Assembly (NCBI RefSeq): GCF_947501385.1 | Contig: NZ_CANMVP010000021.1 | Span: 1 to 64,000 of the forward strand | Direction of reading: 5' to 3' | DNA length: 64,000 nt | Source: an uncultured Polaribacter sp. | GTDB lineage: Bacteria; Bacteroidota; Bacteroidia; Flavobacteriales; Flavobacteriaceae | Shown: positions 57,402-64,000 of the stretch, piece after piece | How the letters are laid out: each line of letters begins with the position of its first letter | How positions within the stretch are numbered: the first letter of the stretch is position 1 | The notes under the pieces: model-generated | Told to the model about the DNA's origin: nothing | Seen by the model: the letters and a program-made list of their open reading frames with translations, nothing else | The model's database searches: none | Made by a program: the position numbers and the translations under genes

Positions 57402-57518
57402 ATGAAAGTTAGAGCATCAGTTAAAAAAAGAAGTGCCGACTGCAAAATAGTGCGCAGGAAAGGTAGATTATACGTAATTAATAAACAAAATCCTAGATTT
57501 AAACAAAGACAAGGGTAA
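57402..57518 (+). CDS. rpmJ: 50S ribosomal protein L36 (zinc-free type)
   Basis: 38 residues, short enough to be missed by length cutoffs: [20 protein letters not shown], then [18 protein letters not shown]. Only one cysteine and no matching histidine, so it lacks the usual zinc ribbon. Its stop overlaps the rpsM ATG by one base. Confidence 0.95.
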   Translation: MKVRASVKKRSADCKIVRRKGRLYVINKQNPRFKQRQG

Positions 57519-57883
57519 TGGCAAGAATAGCAGGTATTGATATTCCAAAGAATAAAAGAGGAGTTATCGCTTTAACTTACATCTTTGGTATAGGAAGCAG
57601 CAGATCTAAAAAGGTGTTAGCTGAAGCAAAAGTAGACGAAAGCATCAAAGTTCAAGATTGGACTGATGATCAAATCGCTGCAATTAGAGAACAAGTAGGA
57701 TCTTTCACAATTGAAGGAGAGTTACGTTCTGAAGTACAGATAAACATCAAACGTTTGATGGATATCGGTTGTCAAAGAGGAATTCGTCATAGACTTGGTC
57801 TTCCATTAAGAGGGCAAAGAACTAAGAACAACTCTCGTACAAGAAAAGGTAAGAGAAAAACTGTAGCTAACAAGAAAAAATAA
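57518..57883 (+). CDS. rpsM: 30S ribosomal protein S13
   Basis: 121 residues; head protein touching the P-site tRNA and the A-site finger. [25 protein letters not shown] and [23 protein letters not shown] are standard. Begins on the last base of the rpmJ stop codon. Confidence 0.98.
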   Translation: MARIAGIDIPKNKRGVIALTYIFGIGSSRSKKVLAEAKVDESIKVQDWTDDQIAAIREQVGSFTIEGELRSEVQINIKRLMDIGCQRGIRHRLGLPLRGQRTKNNSRTRKGKRKTVANKKK

Positions 57884-57961
57884 GTTAGCGAAGTAATAAA
57901 GATCTAATAATAGCTTAAATGCTTTAAAATTAGAAAACTAAATTACTAAAACTGAATAATT

Positions 57962-58345
57962 ATGGCAAAAGCAAGTTCGAAAAAACGTAAAGTAATTATT
58001 GATGCTGTAGGAGAAGCGCATGTAACTGCATCTTTTAACAATATCATTATTTCTTTAACAAATAAAAAAGGTGATGTAATTTCATGGTCATCTGCAGGTA
58101 AAATGGGTTTTAGAGGTTCTAAGAAGAACACTCCTTATGCAGCCCAATTAGCAGCAGAAGATTGTGCAAACGTTGCAAAGGAAGCAGGTTTACGTAAAGT
58201 GAAAGTGTATGTAAAAGGACCTGGTAATGGTAGAGAATCTGCTATTAGATCTATTCATAATGCAGGTATCGAAGTAACAGAAATTATTGATGTTACACCA
58301 ATTCCTCATAATGGATGTCGCCCACCAAAAAGAAGAAGAGTATAA
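57962..58345 (+). CDS. rpsK: 30S ribosomal protein S11
   Basis: 127 residues; platform protein near the mRNA exit. [44 protein letters not shown] and [19 protein letters not shown] are diagnostic. 78 bases after rpsM. Confidence 0.98.
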   Translation: MAKASSKKRKVIIDAVGEAHVTASFNNIIISLTNKKGDVISWSSAGKMGFRGSKKNTPYAAQLAAEDCANVAKEAGLRKVKVYVKGPGNGRESAIRSIHNAGIEVTEIIDVTPIPHNGCRPPKRRRV

Positions 58346-58367
58346 TTTAAACTTTGTTTAAATTATA

Positions 58368-58391
58368 TGCTGAACTTGTTTCAGTATCTTA
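58368..58391. repeat. REP-like element, copy 2 (GAACTTGTTTC core)
   Basis: TGCTGAA-CTTGT-TTCAGTA followed by TCTTA. Same loop as the copy at 46497-46520, with paired changes in the stem. It lies 22 bases past the rpsK stop. Confidence 0.65.
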
Positions 58392-58425
58392 AATGAGCAT
58401 ATCAAAATTAATCATATTTTAATTT

Positions 58426-58475
58426 GGTAGGAATCAGATTATCGAAGGAGTAAGCCTTAATTCATAATCCCTACC
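58426..58475 (+). promoter_or_regulatory. Candidate S4-operon leader hairpin
   Basis: GGTAGG (58426-58431) pairs with CCTACC (58470-58475), and inside it AAGG can pair with CCTT. It ends 15 bases before the rpsD ATG. S4 is a known translational repressor in other bacteria (binding a structured leader), so a binding site here is reasonable, but no S4-site sequence is recognised. Confidence 0.4.
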
Positions 58476-58490
58476 TATAACAAAAACGAA

Positions 58491-59096
58491 ATGGCAAGAT
58501 ATACAGGACCAAAAACTAAAATTGCTCGTAAATTTGGCGAAGCAATTTTTGGAGAAGATAAAAACTTCGAAAAAAGAAATTACCCTCCAGGACAGCATGG
58601 AAATGCAAGAAGAAGAGGAAAAAAATCTGAATATGCTACTCAATTAATGGAGAAGCAAAAAGCAAAATATACCTATGGTATTTTAGAGCGTCAATTTAGT
58701 AATTTATTTAAGACAGCCTCAGCTTCTCAAGGAATTACAGGTGAAATCTTATTACAATTATGTGAATCTCGTTTAGACAACGTTGTTTACAGAATGGGCG
58801 TATCTAATTCACGTAGCGGAGCGCGTCAGTTAGTTTCTCACAGACACATTACTGTGAATGGAGAAATCGTTAACGTACCTTCTTACAGATTAAAAGAAGG
58901 TGATGTTGTTGCTGTAAGAGAAAAATCTAAATCATTACAAGCTATTGATGATGCTTTAGCATCTAACAGCAATGTATACGAATGGTTGACTTGGAATTCA
59001 GATAAAAAAGAAGGAACTTTTGTAAAAGTACCAGCAAGATTACAGATTCCAGAAAACATCAAAGAGCAATTAATTGTAGAATTATATTCTAAATAA
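58491..59096 (+). CDS. rpsD: 30S ribosomal protein S4
   Basis: 201 residues; nucleates 16S assembly. [47 protein letters not shown] and an S4 RNA-binding domain ([30 protein letters not shown]). A 145-base gap with a REP-like element and a hairpin precedes it. Often an operon autoregulator. Confidence 0.98.
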   Translation: MARYTGPKTKIARKFGEAIFGEDKNFEKRNYPPGQHGNARRRGKKSEYATQLMEKQKAKYTYGILERQFSNLFKTASASQGITGEILLQLCESRLDNVVYRMGVSNSRSGARQLVSHRHITVNGEIVNVPSYRLKEGDVVAVREKSKSLQAIDDALASNSNVYEWLTWNSDKKEGTFVKVPARLQIPENIKEQLIVELYSK

Positions 59097-59190
59097 TAAT
59101 TTAATCAAATTGGTATTTAGCCAAAGGGTTTATTTGTACATCTTCAGACGTATAGACCGCGCAACTAAATAACAATTAAAACGAAGAAAT

Positions 59191-60183
59191 ATGGCAATTT
59201 TAAATTTTCAGAAGCCTGATAAAGTAATAATGATTGAATCTACAGATTTTTCTGGTAGATTTGAATTCAGACCTTTAGAACCAGGTTTTGGTTTAACGGT
59301 AGGTAATGCTTTAAGAAGAGTATTGTTATCTTCTTTAGAAGGTTTTGCAATTACATCTTTAAGACTTGATGGTGTAGAACATGAGTTTTCTACTGTATCT
59401 GGTATCGTAGAAGATGTTACAGAAATGATTTTAAACTTAAAACAAGTTCGTTTTAAGAAACAAATAGAAGAAACAGATAGAGAAACTGTTTCTGTTTCTG
59501 TTTCAGGTCAAGAGCAGTTTACTGCGGGTGATTTGCAAAAATTTATTTCAGGTTTTCAAGTATTAAATCCAGATTTAGTTATCTGTAATATGGACAAATC
59601 TGTAAAATTAAATGCAGAAATTACTATAGAAAAAGGTAGAGGATTTGTACCTGCGGAAGAAAATAAGAAAGCTTCTGCACCTATAGGAACAATTTTTACC
59701 GATTCTATTTACACACCAATTAAGAATGTAAAGTATGCAATCGAAAATTTTCGTGTAGAGCAAAAAACAGATTATGAAAAATTAGTATTTGATATAGATA
59801 CTGATGGTTCTATAAATCCTAAAGATGCATTAACTGAAGCTGCAAAAATATTAATCCACCACTTTATGTTATTCTCTGACGAGCGTATCACTTTAGAGGC
59901 AGATGAAATTGCACAAACAGAAACGTATGATGAAGAATCATTACACATGCGTCAATTATTAAAAACCAGACTAATCGACATGGATTTATCTGTAAGAGCT
60001 TTAAATTGTTTAAAGGCTGCAGAAGTAGATACCTTAGGAGATTTAGTTTCTTTTAATAAGAGCGATTTAATGAAATTTAGAAATTTCGGTAAAAAATCAT
60101 TAACAGAACTAGAAGAACTAGTAATCGTGAAAGGATTAAACTTCGGAATGGATTTAAGTAAATACAAATTAGATAGAGACTAG
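59191..60183 (+). CDS. rpoA: RNA polymerase alpha subunit
   Basis: 330 residues. N-terminal dimerisation domain ([30 protein letters not shown]) and C-terminal domain ([48 protein letters not shown]) that contacts UP elements and activators. Length is near the usual 329. Flanked by rpsD and rplQ as in the alpha operon. Confidence 0.98.
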   Translation: MAILNFQKPDKVIMIESTDFSGRFEFRPLEPGFGLTVGNALRRVLLSSLEGFAITSLRLDGVEHEFSTVSGIVEDVTEMILNLKQVRFKKQIEETDRETVSVSVSGQEQFTAGDLQKFISGFQVLNPDLVICNMDKSVKLNAEITIEKGRGFVPAEENKKASAPIGTIFTDSIYTPIKNVKYAIENFRVEQKTDYEKLVFDIDTDGSINPKDALTEAAKILIHHFMLFSDERITLEADEIAQTETYDEESLHMRQLLKTRLIDMDLSVRALNCLKAAEVDTLGDLVSFNKSDLMKFRNFGKKSLTELEELVIVKGLNFGMDLSKYKLDRD

Positions 60184-60200
60184 TTCAATATACGAAGTAC

Positions 60201-60246
60201 AAAGTTTGATAGTGGAAATTTCAAATACTTTTTAATATCAAACTTT
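60201..60246. repeat. 11-base inverted repeat after rpoA
   Basis: AAAGTTTGATA (60201-60211) and TATCAAACTTT (60236-60246) are perfect complements around 24 AT-rich bases. Not followed by a T run, so not a simple terminator. Confidence 0.6.
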
Positions 60247-60267
60247 TAATATTTAATATTAAAAACG

Positions 60268-60311
60268 CTTTCATATTTTGCTCCTCAAAATGAGTAGATG
60301 CAAGATGAAAG
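60268..60311 (+). promoter_or_regulatory. Hairpin in the rplQ leader
   Basis: CTTTCAT pairs with ATGAAAG; further in, TTGC (60278-60281) pairs with GCAA (60300-60303). It stops 15 bases before the rplQ ATG and may bind L17 or adjust its translation; no known motif is recognised. Confidence 0.4.
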
Positions 60312-60326
60312 TATAAAACAAACGTC

Positions 60327-60800
60327 ATGAGACACGGAAAAAAGCATAATCATTTAGGAAGACAAACAGCGCATAGAAAAGCAATGTTAGCGAATATGTC
60401 TTGTTCTTTAATAGAACACAAACGTATTAATACGACAGTGGCGAAAGCAAAAGCATTAAGATGTTTTATAGAGCCATTAATTACAAAGTCGAAAGCAGAT
60501 ACAACACACAACAGACGTATTGTATTTTCTTACCTACGTGATAAATATGCAGTTACAGAACTTTTTAAAGAAATCTCTGTAAAAATAGCAGACAGACCAG
60601 GTGGTTATATTAGAATCATCAAATTAGGAAACCGTCAAGGAGATAATGCTCCTATGGCTATGGTAGAATTGGTTGATTATAATGAAATCTACAATCCTAA
60701 AGGGAAAAAAGCTAAGAAAACGACAAGAAGAGGAAGAAGCAAAAAAGCGGGCACTGCTCAAGTAGAAGAGACTACAACAGAAGAAAAATCTGAAGAATAA
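60327..60800 (+). CDS. rplQ: 50S ribosomal protein L17
   Basis: 157 residues; core [21 protein letters not shown] and [26 protein letters not shown], plus the long charged C-terminal tail typical of Bacteroidota ([19 protein letters not shown]). Last gene of the alpha cluster; a strong terminator follows at 60829. Confidence 0.97.
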   Translation: MRHGKKHNHLGRQTAHRKAMLANMSCSLIEHKRINTTVAKAKALRCFIEPLITKSKADTTHNRRIVFSYLRDKYAVTELFKEISVKIADRPGGYIRIIKLGNRQGDNAPMAMVELVDYNEIYNPKGKKAKKTTRRGRSKKAGTAQVEETTTEEKSEE

Positions 60801-60828
60801 TAAGAAATGAAAATTTTTTAACTTATAT

Positions 60829-60860
60829 AAAAGGGATAAATGTATACGTTTATCCCTTTT
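60829..60860 (+). terminator. Terminator of the ribosomal cluster
   Basis: AAAAGGGATAAA and TTTATCCCTTTT (loop TGTATACG), followed by TATTTTT. A near copy lies at 62091-62127. Confidence 0.85.
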
Positions 60861-60865
60861 TATTT

Positions 60866-61401
60866 TTAATCGAAAAGAATTCCTCAAGGCTCTGCCTCCT
60901 TTTAAAACTCCAGAAAATACTCCCATAAAGATTCCTGAGACAAGCAAGAACGGTAATCTCAGTATACTCCAGAATGTTGTCGGTATGATTTTTGACTTTT
61001 TTTAGTTCAAAGCTTGTGCCCAGATTGACTAGATATGAAACTAGTAAAATACTTTTATAGCTCTGCCTCAAAGACAGTTGGTTTTAAAAAATCTTTACTC
61101 ACAAGTTTAAAATTAACTATTATTTTGTATTTTAGAGAATAAATCCACAGATTATTAAAAATATTTTTTATAGTATTTATAATAATAACTTCAATTTGTT
61201 ATTCTCAAATTAGAAATGAGAGCTTTGGTCAAGAGTAATTTTTTTTAAAATTCAGATATTCGGTCAAATGGTTTTGGGGTACTCGTAATAGGAGTAATGT
61301 ATCCAATAATTGAAAAGTTGGAATAATTTAGTAACTATTCAGATTTAGTATAAATTTTTGAATTTTATAACAACTTAGATTAACACAAAATAAACCATAT
61401 T
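60866..61401. other. Gene-poor segment with decayed repeat-like sequence
   Basis: 536 bases with no intact gene. GGCTCTGC at 60888-60895 and GCTCTGCCTCAAAGACAGTT starting at 61060 resemble GGCTCTGCGAGGATAGTCGG at 16431-16450; both the latter two are then followed by GGTTT, A-rich sequence and TTT. A possible decayed secreted-protein start lies at 61143-61238. Nothing else convincing. Confidence 0.5.
61143..61238 (+). pseudogene. Possible remnant of a secreted-protein gene
   Basis: The frame from 61143 to the stop at 61236-61238 reads HRLLKIFFIVFIIITSICYS, then QIRNESFGQE: a credible signal peptide with a Ser-Gln cleavage end and a short polar tail. It has no start codon (ATC where ATG would be expected) and stops at once. 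A further open stretch in another frame (SNGFGVLVIGVMYPIIEK, to 61326) may be another piece. AT-rich chance is the alternative. Confidence 0.25.
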
Positions 61402-62091
61402 ATGAAAAAAACAATTTTAATATTAGTTAGTTTACTTTCTTTAACATTAAATGCACAAACTAGTGAGGATGACATCGATACAAGAGCTAATACTGCTGGA
61501 GATTTAAATGTAGGTTCCTCAGGTTTATGGGTGAAGTCTCCAATTTCAAAAAAAATTAAAGGAACTCCTTATTTATTCAAAAAGTGGGTAAATTTAGCTA
61601 CAATATCCTCTAATGATGGTAAAACACATAAAGTGAAAAATATAAATTATGATACAAAAATAGATAGATTTGTATCAAAATTTTCTTTAGATTCAGTATT
61701 TGTTTTCGATTTTAACTCCTTAAATAAAATAAGACTAAATAATAAAGTGTTTAAGCTTGTCTCCAATAATAATGTACAATCCTATTATGAATTGATAGCC
61801 TTTACAAAGGGTAAAGAAATTCTAAAAAAAAGTAGTAAATTAATAAAAAAGGGAGCTAGAGATGCATTCACCAATCAATTCAAACCTGATCAATATATTT
61901 TAAAAGAAACTTATTATCTAAAATCAGAAAATATTATTAAAAAAATAAAACTAAAAAACACAACTTTTTTAAAAATATTTGGTAATAAGAGTCCAATTAT
62001 TAAAAAATATATCAAAAAAAATAAACTTTCAATTAAAAATGATGAAGACTTAGCTAAAATTTTTCAATTCTACGAAAACATCAAACAATAA
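61402..62091 (+). CDS. Orphan exported protein of unknown function
   Basis: 229 residues; signal MKKTILILVSLLSLTLNAQ, then an acidic start (TSEDDIDTRANTAGDLN), a middle with GLWVKSPISKKIKGTPYLFKKW, and a very lysine-rich C-terminal half (ILKKSSKLIKKGA, KIKLKNTTFLKIFGNKSPIIKKYIKKNK). I do not recognise a family. It sits alone between two near-identical terminators, in a region with decayed sequence, and uses many AAA/ATA codons, so recent arrival or rapid change is possible. Confidence 0.7.
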   Translation: MKKTILILVSLLSLTLNAQTSEDDIDTRANTAGDLNVGSSGLWVKSPISKKIKGTPYLFKKWVNLATISSNDGKTHKVKNINYDTKIDRFVSKFSLDSVFVFDFNSLNKIRLNNKVFKLVSNNNVQSYYELIAFTKGKEILKKSSKLIKKGARDAFTNQFKPDQYILKETYYLKSENIIKKIKLKNTTFLKIFGNKSPIIKKYIKKNKLSIKNDEDLAKIFQFYENIKQ

Positions 62092-62127
62092 AAAAGGGAT
62101 AAGCGTTTACGTTTATCCCTTTTTTTA
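62091..62127 (+). terminator. Terminator of the orphan gene, near copy of 60829-60860
   Basis: AAAAAGGGATAA pairs with TTATCCCTTTTT with loop GCGTTTACGT and a run of eight T. It begins at the last base of the 62089-62091 stop codon. Confidence 0.85.
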
Positions 62128-62159
62128 TATTTTTACAGGAACAAACACAATTTATATCA

Positions 62160-63278
62160 ATGAAATATCAAACTAGAAAAAAGGCATTAGTTTTATTAGC
62201 TGACGGAACTATCTTTTATGGGAAATCTGTAGGTATTGAAGGAACTTCAACAGGAGAAATTTGTTTTAATACCGGTATGTCTGGATATCAAGAGATCTTT
62301 ACAGATCCTTCTTATTTCGGACAAATTATGGTAACCACAAACGCACATATTGGGAATTATGGTGTGAATGACAACGAAGTAGAATCAGATGGAATAAAAA
62401 TTTCTGGTTTAATTTGTAGAAATTTTAGTTTTACACATTCTAGAGTAGACTCTGATGGGAATTTAAAAGGTTGGTTTGAAAAGCACAATACGGTTGCTAT
62501 TTCAGATGTAGATACCAGAGCTTTGGTTTCTTACATTAGAGATAACGGAGCCATGAATGCAATTATTTCTACGGATATCGATAATATTGAAGCTTTAAAA
62601 AAGCAATTAGCCAAGGTGCCATCTATGAATGGTTTAGAATTGGCATCTAAAGTATCTACAACAGCACCTTATTTTGTTGGAAATGAAAATGCTAGAATTA
62701 AAATAGCTGCTTTAGACATCGGAATCAAGAAGAACATTCTTAGAAACTTTGTAAAAAGAGACGCTTATGTAAAAGTATTTCCTTTCGATTCCACGTTTGA
62801 AGATTTAGCTGCTTTTAATCCAGATGGCTATTTTATTTCTAATGGACCAGGAGACCCAAAACCCTTAACTGCGGCAATAGCGCTTGCAAAAGAAATTATT
62901 AAAAAAGATTTGCCACTATTTGGCATTTGTTTAGGACATCAAATAATTGCATTAGCAAATGGAATTTCTACATACAAAATGCACCACGGACATAGAGGGA
63001 TCAATCACCCAGTTAAAAATATGTTAACAGGTAAAGGAGAAATTACTTCTCAAAATCATGGTTTTGCAATCAATAAAGAAGAAACTGAGAATCATAAAGA
63101 TATAGAAATTACCCATGTTCATTTAAATGACCATACCGTTGCGGGAATAAGAATGAAAAATAAACCTGTTTTTTCTGTTCAATACCATCCAGAGGCGAGT
63201 CCAGGACCTCATGATTCTGAATATTTATTTGATCAATTTATAGAAACCATCGAAAAACATCAGAAGGTTTCTGTCTAA
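62160..63278 (+). CDS. carA: Carbamoyl-phosphate synthase small subunit
   Basis: 372 residues. Supplies ammonia from glutamine to CarB for arginine and pyrimidine synthesis. N-terminal half (LVLLADGTIFYGKSVGIEG, TGMSGYQEIFTDPSYFGQI) and C-terminal class I glutamine amidotransferase with nucleophile Cys257 in GICLGHQIIAL and QYHPEASPGPHDSEYLFD (His/Glu of the triad). carB is not adjacent, so subunits are encoded separately. Followed by eno, 119 bases on. Confidence 0.97.
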   Translation: MKYQTRKKALVLLADGTIFYGKSVGIEGTSTGEICFNTGMSGYQEIFTDPSYFGQIMVTTNAHIGNYGVNDNEVESDGIKISGLICRNFSFTHSRVDSDGNLKGWFEKHNTVAISDVDTRALVSYIRDNGAMNAIISTDIDNIEALKKQLAKVPSMNGLELASKVSTTAPYFVGNENARIKIAALDIGIKKNILRNFVKRDAYVKVFPFDSTFEDLAAFNPDGYFISNGPGDPKPLTAAIALAKEIIKKDLPLFGICLGHQIIALANGISTYKMHHGHRGINHPVKNMLTGKGEITSQNHGFAINKEETENHKDIEITHVHLNDHTVAGIRMKNKPVFSVQYHPEASPGPHDSEYLFDQFIETIEKHQKVSV

Positions 63279-63295
63279 AAAACAAAAACTTGTTT

Positions 63296-63307
63296 GAAAA
63301 CGTTTTC
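63296..63307. promoter_or_regulatory. LacI/cre-like palindrome upstream of eno
   Basis: GAAAACGTTTTC is a perfect 12-base palindrome with central CG. With flanks, TTGAAAACGTTTTCG fits the LacI-family cre pattern WTGNAANCGNWNNCW at all but the last position. It lies about 90 bases before the eno ATG, so a carbon-responsive LacI-type regulator could act here. Chance is not excluded. Confidence 0.4.
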
Positions 63308-63394
63308 GTAACAATTCTTTTTAAGTCAGATGAATCAAGTGCTTATTTTGTAAATTAGCCATCATAAATAGAGTAAATTAACTAAATCAAATAG

Positions 63395-64000
<606 letters not shown>

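Noticed and set aside
60624..60947. A 107-codon minus-strand frame across the rplQ end
   Set aside because: It is antisense to the charged tail of L17 and to the terminator, with no features of its own.

Overview
This 64 kb window is chromosomal DNA of a low-GC marine-type member of the Bacteroidota, most likely family Flavobacteriaceae and close to Polaribacter or Tenacibaculum (inferred from gene content, not from a search). The signs are SusC/SusD outer-membrane transport, Por/type IX secretion (T9SS) C-terminal sorting domains, many lipoproteins with a Cys at residue 17-21, very weak Shine-Dalgarno sites, and promoters of the Bacteroidota type TTG-N19-TAnnTTTG. I see no rRNA, tRNA, phage, IS or CRISPR.

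Layout. 1-9.9 kb: kdsA (LPS Kdo), a secreted M28 peptidase, a DUF4136 lipoprotein, two tandem paralogous small envelope proteins and a 2062-residue alpha-2-macroglobulin. 10-16.1 kb: mpl (peptidoglycan recycling), then a minus-strand cluster of a T9SS-exported protein, a 55-residue leader-like peptide that escapes ordinary ORF calling, a PqqD/HPr-kinase-like protein and a nucleotidyltransferase. This looks like a compact peptide-modification (RiPP-like) locus and is the most novel item. 16.5-19.4 kb: TrkH/TrkA potassium uptake. 19.5-25.6 kb: radC and a surface-polysaccharide group (deacetylase-like, FemAB-like, flippase, glycosyltransferase), then yjjG. 25.6-31.1 kb: a three-gene envelope operon, rarA, a rhomboid protease and rlmB. 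31.2-42.8 kb: a SusCD system with two companion lipoproteins, a large T9SS protein with a protease-associated domain, and a BamA/TamA-like barrel.

42.9-60.8 kb holds the str, S10, spc and alpha ribosomal operons in conserved order (rpsL-rpsG-fusA-rpsJ, then rplC to rplQ including secY, infA, rpmJ and rpoA), without adk or map. Several control elements can be read here. A terminator/promoter overlap lies before rplC, followed by a leader with a 16-codon ORF ending inside an intrinsic terminator. A second terminator/promoter overlap lies before rpsH. Hairpins precede rpsD and rplQ. REP-like repeats show compensatory base changes.

60.8-64 kb: a gene-poor segment with decayed sequence and one orphan secreted protein, bracketed by near-identical terminators, then carA and the 5' part of eno. 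The minus-strand cargo genes mostly serve the envelope; the plus-strand right half is core translation and central metabolism.
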